Shown piece after piece: positions 24,502 through 35,315 of a stretch of DNA of 64,000 nucleotides; position 1 is the stretch's first letter, and each line of letters opens with the position of its first letter. The position numbers and the translations under genes were made by a program. The notes under the pieces were generated by a model that did not search any database, was not told where the DNA came from, and saw nothing but the letters and a program-made list of their open reading frames with translations. The DNA is taken from positions 18,299-82,298 of the forward strand of contig JAUGWO010000302.1 in the NCBI GenBank assembly GCA_049724395.1, given 5' to 3'. The DNA is from Spongospora subterranea f. sp. subterranea. Lineage: Eukaryota; Endomyxa: Phytomyxea; Phytomyxea; Plasmodiophorida.

Positions 24502-26186
24502 TCTGTCTTGACGATACGAGATGACGATAGAGCAAACAGCGTTACGGACTCTGAAGTCACCCCACCACACCCCGTCCTCGCTGAGTGTAAGACAGGAAAC
24601 GGGTCCGCCGCCGTCCGCAGCCGTCTCGATAATGTCGTACAGTACTTGTGAGTCTCACATGATTGAACGAATGGACTATGACTGTGCCTTTTCCATCGCG
24701 CATGTCCCTCAATCAAGAGGGTGCTGATGTTCGTCGTGGAAAATTGAAACTTATCAGTACCGGTGTTGTAAACCAGATTTGTTGGGTCAATCTTGCGAAT
24801 ATATTTGTCGTTACGGTGAACGAAACGGCAACACTTTATTTCGCGATAAAGGTGTAATATGATCTTTTGTGGCGCATTTGCTTGGGGCGATATGGGACTG
24901 GGCAAATCATACAGGGCTGTCGCCACAGCTATCCTGTAGGAATGCTGTCTTAATTCTCAAACCGTTGTTTATTCTCCAGTGTCAAGAACTACCAGATACT
25001 GATCACTAACATCGGAAGCAAGAGGCGCATCCTGCGTCTCGATAATTTTAATGACGATGATCATGTTTAACACGCAACTGCTGGTCGTACGTGTCACAGA
25101 TGACAAAACCCAAGTTGAACTCCACAAATTGTCCCCCTTTCTGGATTGTCCTCTTTTACAGGGTCTTGCGACACGCGCGCTCAGCCTTGTACTGATTGTG
25201 CTGTCGGTAATAAAATCAATAGATGTGACAGGTATTTTTTAGGGATTTTTTCATTCTCTCAATTGGTTTAGGATTTTTTAAGTTAACCGAGAACATCTCA
25301 TCTTTGGGAATCAAAACACAACTATCACAGTTAACACCGCCGATTGTCATGTTGGTACTGTATAACCACATTGCAAGTGCCAGTGATTACCAGGTTTCCA
25401 AAACGTGTTATAACAGGCGCACACATCTAGGATCACGAAGTTGTTGTAAGCGCCTGCCGACCTTTGCAGGTCGTGTTCGTTCAACATGTCCATTACGGAC
25501 ACACAAATTTCGAAGGAGTATCGCGTTGTACGTTACTGCTTCCGTGCATAGATATGTGGAATGTAACACCTCGGACCGAGCCATGACTGTGAAGACGTAC
25601 TCGTGTATCGCCAAGTACCATGCCCAATTTCATAGGTGTAAATTATTATGTATCTGAGGAATAAGCTTTGTGCGCTTGAACGGCATTTCCGACATCAATT
25701 GTGTCTATTTATTGATCCAACGCCACATGCCGGTTTCCCAGGTCCATAACTTCTCGCCTTTGATAGAACCTCCATCGTTTCTTTTTTTAAAAAATCCGGT
25801 ACTCACTTTCAAAGCAGCAATTGCCAATATTTATGAAAAAAAGGCTGCTTTCAAATTCAGTTACTTGTGTCCGCAATACCATCAAAATTTGATCAACAAA
25901 TCAAGCCATTTGTGGCCGATGTTGTTGTATGTAGGAACTTTTGGTAGGTTTCTGGTGAAAAAACCAGTTTTGCTGGGTTTCGAACTCTGTAGTCTGAACG
26001 GCGTGGGCGTAGGTTTCAGACGTTCAGTTTGAGCAAGGGGAAGCAACACAGGGCCAGGAAGGATTGGCGGGCACAATTATTACTCTATTATAATCCCGTG
26101 ACGACTGGCCGGCCGTCAGCCAGAGGGTGCCGATCACTGCTCCATCATTAGCGGCAGCCAACCGGGCCGACTCACCTCCCACCGCC
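24502..26186. other. Poorly explained stretch between SmF and MTR4
   Basis: Plus-strand frames in 24530-24860 give protein-like text (RRGKLKLISTGVVNQICWVN, then IFVVTVNETATLYF) that vaguely recalls a beta-propeller blade of an intraflagellar transport protein such as IFT140, and 25060-25250 holds another possible blade. The frames break often and no complete gene could be followed, so this may be a relic or a very intron-rich gene. At about 25976-25989 there is a sequence like the B box of a tRNA promoter on the minus strand, perhaps an old SINE. Nothing else was recognised in 25300-26180. Confidence 0.3.
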
Positions 26187-29100
26187 ATGGTGCTGGATCA
26201 GATTCCAAAACCAGCAAAGCAATTTTCTTTTGATTTGGACGATTGGCAGAAGGAAGCGATTGATTGTATAGATGCGGGACAATCAGTTATGGTCGCTGCT
26301 CATAGTATGTTCCTTTCACACTATATTCCACGTCAGCATTTTCTGACATTGTTGTTTTGCTGATTTGATCTCCAGCATCGGCCGGTAAAACATCGGTAGC
26401 CGAGTAAGCCGATATGTCGGACGGTAATGTTCTGGTAGATTGACGTTTTGGTAGATATGCAATTGCAGCATCATTAAGAGATTCACATCGCGTTATATAT
26501 ACTTCGCCTGTCAAAGCTTTATCCAATCAAAAGTAATCAAGATTGCATGATCAATGTAACTGGGCGATTTCGTAAACACGTTTTTCAGATTCAGGGAGTT
26601 GCAAGACGAATTTGGGACCGATCAAGTCGGTTTGAAGACAGGAGATCTATCGTTGAATCCAGATGCGCCATGTCTTGTGATGACAACAGAGATCTTGAGG
26701 AATATGCTCTGTATGGTGGGGAATATTCCCTAAACTACCTTCTTTAAGTCCATCTTCAGATAGAGGCGCTGTCGAGATTCAAGAGGTCAAATGGATTATA
26801 TTTGACGAAATCCAGTAAGCGGTTCGGGTTTCATCAAGTGTTTACTGTTCATTAACCCACATTGGTAGTTACATGCGAGACAGAGAGAGAGGTAAGATGG
26901 GGCGCGATTGATGAATCTAGTCGCACTCAACCGGAACATGAACAGGCGTGGTATGGGAGGAAGCTATTATCCTATGCCCACCTACTGTCCAGCTAGTCTT
27001 CCTGTCGGCAACCCTTGCCAACGTAGGTTCAAGTTGCATTCCATGCACCTCCACACACTAATTTATGGTACGTGGCTTCGTTAGGCGGATCAGTTCGCTG
27101 GATGGGTATCGCAACTGAAAGGGGCACCGTGTAAGGTGATACAAACGACGGTAATGGGTCTATTCACTCTACTACCATATTCTTTATTTGACTGTCATCT
27201 CGTTGCAGAGACGACCTACACCTCTTCACCACTATGTCTTTGTGAAAGGAGAAGGAGAAGGAATATATCTCATCTCCGATCCTAATAAGAAATTCCAGAT
27301 TGAGAACTTCAATATGGCTATTGGTCGCGCTCAGAGTGTACCTGAAAAAGCTAGAGATAAGTAATCATATCTGGATATCTACTTTTGATATCGAGCACGC
27401 TGAATGCTATTTTGCAGTGGTATTGGGCGACTGTTTTCCATGCTGGTTCAGCAAAACTATTATCCTGCAATTGTATTCAGCTTCAGTCGAAGGGAGTGTG
27501 AAGCTCATGCAATTACTCTTACAAACCTTAATATGAACTCGGAACAAGAGCAGGCCCTAGTTCAAGAAGTGTTTGATAACGCTTTATCGTCATTATCTGA
27601 AGAGGATAGATCTGTAAGACCGCAACCTAATCATTGGGTTTGTTGTCGATATTTCATGAACCGTCATCTTCAGCTTCCTCAAGCCCGTAACCTTCTATCC
27701 ATGTTGAAACAAGGCAAACTACTCATCTCATCACATGCAATCCTTTGATACTGTAATTGTATTCGGACAGGTATTGGAGTGCACCATGGTGGGATGTTGC
27801 CAATTCTCAAAGAAGTCGTCGAGCTTCTATTTCAAGTACAACACCGCCGGCTGTTGTTGTTATCATTGATGAACAGTTAATATTAGGAATCCTTAGTCAA
27901 GGTATTATGCGCAACAGAAACATTCGCTTTGGGTAAATGAACACGCTTTCATATTATGCAGATTGCATTAGATTAAGCATTATGGTAGGTGTAAATATGC
28001 CCGCCAAAACTGTGGTATTTACGGCGATCGACAAGTTTGATGGCCAAGCACGTCGTGCTCTTTCAAGCAGTGAATATATTCAAATGAGCGGTATTAGGGA
28101 GTGTCATCGCTTCTGTATTATCAAGACCGTCATTTTGCGTTTCAGGACGAGCTGGGAGACGCAATCGCGACCCATTTGGCCTTTCGATCTTGATGATTAA
28201 CCAGAATGAGGAAGTCAAAACGGTTGAGGCGTTAGTTGATAATCAAAGTGATCCATTGGTAGACGTCTAAAGTCAACGCTACAGACATGATTCCGAATAT
28301 TGCGTTACTATAGGTTTCTCAATTCCGATTATCGTATAATTCGATATTGAACATGACTCGTTCTGAGCTTCATAATCCCGACTTGCTGCTTGCAAATAGG
28401 TTTGGCCCCCGTCAATTCTTCTGTGTTACCATTCGGTATTGAGAATGTTTGGTGTCTAGCTTTCATGCTTATCTTGATCAGTCATCTCGTTCAGATGCGA
28501 AAGATCAGATAGAGAAGCTGGTCAAGCAATCTCAAGATATTGTTGCCCATTTTCATGAAAGGTAATTCTGATATGATGCTAGCAATAATCACCCGTCTCA
28601 GATTCAACCAGCGGCCCTTGCGTTTACGATCAAGTCGCTGAACATGTTCGAATTAGCCACGCTATAAATGAGAGTCAAGTCGTTCTGCAATCTTATATTC
28701 ATCATCCGAAATTTGCGCTTCCATTCATGCAGCCTGGTCGAGTCGTATATATCAACCCACTTGTATGAATCAGTCAATATCAAAAAAAACTTGTTATAAT
28801 TTGTTCGTCAGGTTCCACTATCTTTTGACCTAGGCTGGGGTATTTCCACACCAATCCTCATCGCCCATCACTCATTATAGATATTTTTCTTCGTTAGGTG
28901 TCCTTATCGCCTGCAAGAAATTATTCGCCCCAGCGCAGTATTATATCGACGTCTTACTGAATTGCAATTTTGTGGATGCTGTTCCCATTGCGGTTGCTCC
29001 ACTCTCGTCGCAAGGTCAAGCACGTATCGTCCGTCTTCACATGGACTGTATCAAGCAGATTTCTACCATACGAGTTTGTAGACCGCCCATTGAACAGAGC

Positions 29101-30331
29101 GTAAATGATAACATCTATTCCATAGATGCTGCTACCGGATGATTTATTGCCGAAATCGTCGCGTGTATCAGTTATTTCAGAGCTTCAGAGATTGTCAAGT
29201 CTAGGACCGATCCCGGTTTTGGACATAATCATTGATCAAAAAGTTGATGCTGAGACTGCTGATGCAATTAATACTCATCGAAGTGTATGTCGCAATGTTA
29301 TTCCATGTGCGGCAATTGAAATAGTATGGATCAGAGGTTGACCACTTTGGTTCCGGTGTTATCAACGTTTCCAGAAATCTCACCGGCTCAAAACATTCTG
29401 TTTGAGCAAAATGCTACAATTCAACGAACCATAGAAGGTAGTTAAATCATAGCCGCCACTTTTTCCACAGGTCCAACAGGCAATCCTTTCAGGTCTGAAG
29501 GTAACCGCGTCTGATGCAAGTTCAGTAAGGTTTCGTACCTGAGTTAAAAAGCCGATTGCGCCTTTTGCGACGGCTTCATTACGTGGATGCGGATGGGCTC
29601 ATTCTTCCTAAAGGAAGATTGGCTTGTGAAATCGATTCTTTAGATGAAATTCTGGCCACCGAGTTGATGGTGAGTTTGGCTGGCATTCTGATCCGTCTGT
29701 ATAACATAGGTATTTTATCGTATACTAGGTCGACGGTGTCTTTACTGATTTAGACGAATGTGAAACTGCTGCCTTCGTTAGCTGTCTTCAGACGGAGCAG
29801 GAGAAAGGCGGTATGCCAGTTCCCTCATCATTAACCAGTGCATTCGGTATCTGGTATCCACCGAGTTTCAGAACTTGTGCACTGATTATCCCTGTTTACG
29901 CAGGTGCTTTACGATCAACAGCTCGTCGCATAGGTGAACTTTCTGTTGAAGTCAACATGCCGTTAGATGTGAGTTAATAATTCCCCACTCTAACAGTACA
30001 GTATTGTTCACTTTTGCTAGGTTGAGAGTTATGTTGGCCAGTTCACAGGGGCTATGGCTGCTATTGTTCTGAACTGGAGCCGCGGCATGAGTTTCCATGA
30101 GTTGTGTCAAAAGACAACGGTGTTTGAGGGGTCGATAATCAGGACACTAAGAAGACTCCAAGAGGTTGGATCGGATAATCACGCTCTCATGCGCCTAACT
30201 TTTGTTAGGTTTTGGTTCAACTTGCAGATGGGGCACAAAGTATTGGCAATGATCAACTTCATGACAAGTTCGAGCGTGCTCGCCAATCGATTTTCCGTGG
30301 GATACCATTTGCAGGAAGCCTTTATCTGTGA
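26187..30331 (+). CDS. MTR4: RNA exosome helicase MTR4 (Ski2-like DExH)
   Basis: The ATG at 26187 sits in a good context (gccATGg) and is followed by [20 protein letters not shown] (Q-motif region), AAH and, across an intron, SAGKTSVAE (motif I), [12 protein letters not shown] (Ia), [33 protein letters not shown] (motif II, split by an intron), VFLSATLAN (III), [10 protein letters not shown] (IV), [27 protein letters not shown] (V) and [10 protein letters not shown] (VI, split). The C-terminal part has [20 protein letters not shown] then LACEI and [15 protein letters not shown] and ends IPFAGSLYL, as MTR4 does. MTR4 unwinds RNA for the nuclear exosome and in TRAMP. There are more than ten introns, 45-70 nt each; not all junctions were fixed. 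The N-terminus before the helicase core is short. SKI2 was considered, but the C-terminal motifs favour MTR4. Confidence 0.88.
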
Positions 30332-30842
30332 TTATTAAAGTGTAAAGTTTATGTTCATGTTTGAGTTACGATGTTGTCTTCTTTGTCGTAGTCATCGCTG
30401 TTTTCGCCATTTGTGGTGTGTTGCGTGCCTGGATGCATAAATTGCACACCCTTTCCATCGTGTTTGTCCACGGCAAGCCACTGTTTAACCTACAGCATTG
30501 ACCACAGAATATCAACCCGCACGACCTGAAAATGCTTCAACCCATCGACGTCACACCTGGCCGATCCCGTACCTGCAATGGTGTCGTCTGTTCAAGAACC
30601 AGAACTTTGCATAGCACGCCAAGCAGACAGCAGATGCGCTAACAGATATTCAGCTAAAGTGAAACTAGTTCGAGGTACCGACAAACCTATCAGAAACCCA
30701 CTCGGATCTTGGTACAGGAGACCAGTATGATTTGACTGAGGATATTACTTCCTCACCAGATTTTGAATCCGTATCCATCTGTTCAATACACGAATTTGCT
30801 GTTTGTCTCGTGAGGGCGCACCCACTTTTGTTTTTCAACTCT
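30332..30842. other. Intergenic between MTR4 and the kinesin-like gene
   Basis: The two genes converge here. Nothing recognisable was seen beyond a short Cys-rich open frame near 30400-30500 (CCVPGCINCTPFPSC), which is not supported by any domain. Confidence 0.5.
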
Positions 30843-32518
30843 CTATGAATGATTGGTTGAGGTCAACCACTGTGATTGATCTTTGCAATCCAACCTCATA
30901 TTCCCAGGAATGACGGAAACCTTGTTTTCTCTGGCGTCGATTTTTGTCTGGTCGTTGAGCACATCTTTGGATCGATTTTTGATACTATCCAGAGGAAGCT
31001 TGTTCTCAACGGTATTTATGTCAATCTCTAGGTAATTACTGGTCTGTTTTCGACTTCTGGCCAAATGCGCCAATTTATAAAAAGCGATCCCCATTCGTGT
31101 GATTGATTCGCGTTTGGCTGATTGCCCTCGAACCACATTTTCAACGTGCCGTAAGAACTTCAAACTTTTGACCCTGAACGGGCGAAGGTCCGATGAATGG
31201 ATCACAAATGGGGATAAAAATTTATCGGCATGATCGACAGCACGAATGGACGATGAAGATGCAGGAAGTTCATCAAATTCCAAATCTTTTGAGTGTGCCG
31301 ACGATGGTGACGATGTTCGCGAGATGGGTGTAGAGAGTTGACAGAAATCGTCTAACGGGATTGGCGATAAACGCGATAATGCTATTATCGATGAATCGAC
31401 GTAGTCGATACCAGGCGCCAGATGAATTATCTTCGTTGTGGTCCCAAAACAATCGGACAAATTAGAGCACAATAATCTGGTGAGTCGCGATTGCGGATAC
31501 GGAACCGTTTTAAAATCCTTGGGATGTTCAACATTCCATTTATGGGCTTCAAGACAGAGATTCATTGCAGACGTCGACGGATCATTGCCCTCATCGCCGC
31601 TTTTTGAGCCGGACGGATTAATTGCAAGGTGACACATCGATAATCGTGATGTGTACTGCTGTGCCCCGACACGATGAACGATTCGAATCGACAAGACGAC
31701 ATGACCACAATCAGAAGCCTTGCTTCGTCGCTTCCTCAACATTGCTGTTTTAATGAGCAGCATCGCGTTCTTACTGCTACGAACAATTGCATGAGGAATC
31801 TCAGGGGAACTGATTGAACCAGAACGGCCCAAGCGAAGCAATCGCCCTGACGATGAACCAGGTAGTAAATTGTATACCTAAGTTTGCAATTCTAATCATG
31901 GGTGCCATATTAGGTAGTATGGGGAATACCTTCTCATTCGAGACTTCCAGTAGAGCAACTGCCACATTATGACTTTTGTGCAATTGGTCAAACCGGGCAA
32001 AAATTTGATGCAACGCTCGTCGACAATGTCCAGCATCGTGATCTAGACCTTGCAATGGTGAAGCTTTTCCTGACTCGTCAAGTCTAGTCTCGACCAGCAA
32101 CGAATCAATATTCCTTTGGACGAATAACTCGTCGATTATCGGGGAATATATCGTCTTGTAAAAGTCTTTACACGATGATGATCCATTGAATACGGCGTCA
32201 TAATACTTCTGAAAAAAACAAAATAGTCGGTCAAAGCGAATTAAGTCGCTCAAACGAATTTACTGTTTGAGGTTCATGGTTTGGAGCTGAAACCGTTATG
32301 GAACTGTTTTCTGTCGAAGCGAATACAGCTTCAGTCATTCCTTGTTGCAGCTCTTGTTTGGTGAAGTCGCGAAGCTTGACGAACACTTTAGCAGCTCGTT
32401 GACCACGTTCATAGTGTTTGATTGGGGTGAATATGGTGGAGCTTGACATTGGAGAAAATGCCCTTGCCATCGATTCCCGACGATTATGCTCCGCTAACGG
32501 CGTTCGAACAATCTTCAT
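30843..32518 (-). CDS. Kinesin-like protein with degraded motor motifs (pseudokinesin)
   Basis: Three exons (32518-32264, 32208-31930, 31878-30843) join in phase to about 523 residues. The fold of a kinesin head can be followed: KVFVKLRDFTKQEL (strand 1), DAVFNGSSSCKDFYKTIYSP (VF-D-SS-Q-phase), RALHQIFARFDQ, VAVALLEVSNEKVYNLL, RRRSKASDCGHVVLSIRI (switch I region), RLSMCHLAINPSGS (switch II region), TVPYPQSRLTRLL (loop 12) and IIHLAPGIDYVDSSIIALS. The residues that bind nucleotide are not conserved: the P-loop position reads TRLDESGKASPL in place of GQTGSGKT, SSRSH is KASDCGH, and DLAGSE is HLAINPS. This suggests a motor-like domain that cannot hydrolyse ATP, as in KIF26/VAB-8 or Kar3 partner proteins. 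The C-terminal part is basic with little coiled coil. The reading frame itself is whole. Confidence 0.7.
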
Positions 32519-32689
32519 CACTGTCGACCAAAGTTGATGACGACGATAATCAATGATGACGATGATGAGAGAGGAGTGTCGGGATTGGGGAGTGGGGTAA
32601 CGAGTGCCTGTGAGCTGATGGTGATGATTAATGGGTCATTCTCATTCAGGAACCCACACCACTGTCTGTGATGGGTGACCCGGTGCCGG

Positions 32690-33095
32690 TGTCGCTTTAT
32701 TGGGATTATGGGAGAGGATTATGTACAGTAAATATGGGAGAGGATGACACTATAATCAGGAGATTCTCAAAAAACCTCTCCGACAGTGTTTGCGTCAAAT
32801 GCCTGTGGTACTGTCTGCCAGCGATAGACTAGGGTATTGAATGGCGCAAGCACTTTGGGGCATTCCGCATTTGACGCAAAACATTGTCAAAGAGGATTCT
32901 AAAATCCGAGTTGTTGACAGAACCGCCAGAATTAATGTGAAATGGCTCGGAGTTGCGGTATGGGGATGGCGAGAAATTGATGCAGCGGGGATGGAGAGAA
33001 ATTTGATGTGTTGGGGATGAGGTACAGTAACAAAGGGAGAGGATTAGGTAAATAATGGGAGAGGATTGTCAAATGAAAGAGGATTCTTGAACAGG
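32690..33095. repeat. Inverted repeat and GGGAGAGGAT-rich intergenic repeat
   Basis: About 40 bases at 32770-32806 are a diverged reverse complement of 32866-32905 (core GCGTCAAATGC / GCATTTGACGC), forming a possible hairpin of about 140 bp. On both sides the word GGGAGAGGATT recurs (32703, 32731, 33034, 33051 and near), so the unit may be a small MITE or the trace of a local duplication. No coding potential was seen in 32530-33360. Confidence 0.45.
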
Positions 33096-33364
33096 AACCT
33101 GATCTACACTACTCACAGCGATCGTGCCTACAGCTCTGTAATTCAATCACATGAGAACATATTCGGCGAACAGATTCTGTTAAAAAACGTTCTGTGTAGC
33201 ACTCAAAACCGTTACATGGTCACTGGCGCTTTCTAGAAATTTTTCGGTATCTGGGATTATCAATGGAGAAATGGGGTTAGCAATCGCACCCTGCATACTG
33301 GCAGATACTGGCCACCGCGGTCTTCATTAATACAGTTCTGACAGACTTCCAGATATTGGCCACG

Positions 33365-33760
33365 TCACGGGCGAGCAGAATGAATGCCTCTGATTGCTGA
33401 CAGCAGGTGCGCTACGATTGTAGGATCGTTGCATTCTCCTTGGCAACCATTGGACGTCCGAGCAGCATCCTGAACATCGGTTTCGATGTCGATAAACAAT
33501 CGAGTAGACTCGATAGACATCAAAGGGAGGAACAGCTCCGGCGGATGATCGAGCATGATGAGCAGACTCTGGTAGTCGCCAATGTATGAAAACATGAATC
33601 GCAAAGCTGTAAACGGCGACTTGTAGTTCAGGACCGTATGGATCGCTTTTCGAGAGCCGTCACCAAATTCAGCCACCTGATGGTGTTCCTTTGCCTTCTT
33701 CTGCCGCCGCATTGATATGTGCTGGAACACCGAACACGCTTGAATTCTGGCGAATTGCAT
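33365..33760 (-). CDS. Possible primase-polymerase (PrimPol-like) exon
   Basis: This minus-strand frame reads VFQHISMRRQKKAKEHH, then YKSPFTALRFMFSYIGDYQS, FLPLMSIESTRLFIDIETD and a further helical part. The sequence RLFIDIETD after a predicted strand-helix-strand recalls the RLYFDLE catalytic motif of archaeo-eukaryotic primases such as PrimPol, and the lead-in is about the right length. No second catalytic motif was found downstream, and frames around it (33980-34230, 34360-34610) could be further exons, or nothing. If real it would be a translesion or repriming primase, but this is a guess from one motif. Confidence 0.3.
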   Translation of the reverse strand: MQFARIQACSVFQHISMRRQKKAKEHHQVAEFGDGSRKAIHTVLNYKSPFTALRFMFSYIGDYQSLLIMLDHPPELFLPLMSIESTRLFIDIETDVQDAARTSNGCQGECNDPTIVAHLLSAIRGIHSARP

Positions 33761-33769
33761 TTGACATCT

Positions 33770-35315
33770 TACTGATATTGATCAACTTATTTCCAGTATG
33801 TTAATTGTTAGTTTGCTTTTGTACACCTGTTTGGCGAGTTGTTTTTTTGATTTTGTTTATGTCGCCGTTGTGGTCATAAAATCGAATTTGCCTCAAGCCA
33901 GACCGTCCACTAAATCGACTAATGTTTTAGCAAACACATGAATCTCCCCATTCTCCTTCCCTTCAAACTCCCACTGAAAATACTCATCTTCGTTTGGAGA
34001 AGGAATTGTAAGATAAGATTAATAGGGTGAACATGTTCAATCGCTGCCTCCTTGGTGGGGCGGAGGTTGCAACGAACTTGAACACTTGCCGATTCAGCGG
34101 ACGGTAATGATCGAAGCAAATTTGATCAGGGCTTTGTCGGATTGAAAAGCGTGATTCCCAGGGAGTTTGTTGTCTGGATAATATCGGCGTTGCGGTCGGG
34201 GTTGACCTTTCCAGGTAAATCCCCTCGAACAACCATCAACAAGTACCGATTTGAAGAATGAATCAATCGTAAACTGTCACTCGGAGATGTGTCCAAATAT
34301 TGTTACAGTGTATTATAGAAACAGGAATGTAACGATGGGATTATATCATGACGGAGTGCTCAACTTGAGTACCAGTCAGAAGGACTGTGTCCGAGCGTGA
34401 TCGATTCAATGATGGCATGAAACAGAAACAAGCTTGCAAATTCAGTAACAGAAGCCCACTGTTGATCGAAGTCGTTACTTTCAGCAGAAATGAACATATT
34501 GTTATCGTTATTGAACCGGAATGGAAGAGAAGGGATTGTTAGATTTGACGATGTGGTCATCCTCTGCGAGGAATCGGCCCAACCTCTCATCCTCGACGTT
34601 GAAAACTCCACGTAGGGATAAGGTGCAATATCAAGCGAACGAATGTGAGCGTTGTTGTAGTCGAAGGAATGCTCAGCATCTCGATCGCTTCATCAAGGCC
34701 ACTTTTCTTGCCAGAGCTGGGATGTCGCTACCATTTTTGTTGTCGTAGGCACTCCAGTAGATTCTGTATATAGAACCGGGTTGACAGCGGTGATGGCGTA
34801 AGCAATGGAAACAGATGCAGTAATTTTTGAAGAAATTTCCTTCATCATCTTCGAGACAACCAAGCTTGGGATAATTGATGCGGATAAGCTAAGCAAGTAT
34901 TACTAATAATGTGATTTAGATTGGGCGACGACATGTGTTTCTGTTTGCAACGGCTTGAAAGGCGCCAGTCAATGACAAGTGGGCGCTTGAGGTTCGAGCA
35001 ATTGCAATGACATAGCTTGACCAGTAAATTCAGCGACTGTACCGAAATATACCATAATGTCTTCGCGCAAGCAATGCAATTGCTCGAACCCCATGCACAC
35101 ACTGATAATCTGCTATGCGTTTTTCAAACCGAAATGCGGTCTTTGCCAAAACTGAATCGCAGTCCTAGTGATGGCTGTTGGTCGAATTCGCATGAATTGT
35201 TTCCAGGTAGACTTGTGGTTGTCAAATATGGTATCGGAAATGAGAGTCAATGTAGCTCTTGTCGTTGAATGCGTCACCTAAGTTGTCCACCGGGTACTAT
35301 GTACCTGGGGGCATC
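33770..35315. other. Region without a recognised gene
   Basis: Several short frames on the minus strand (34611-34360, 34232-33984) look slightly protein-like but match nothing I recognise. An imperfect inverted repeat, around GGTTCGAGCAATTGCA at 34990-35012 and its complement at 35066-35090, forms a possible hairpin. The region ends at the minisatellite. Confidence 0.4.

Noticed and set aside
26187-30331. SKI2 (cytosolic exosome helicase)
   Set aside because: Motifs after the core ([28 protein letters not shown]) match MTR4 better.
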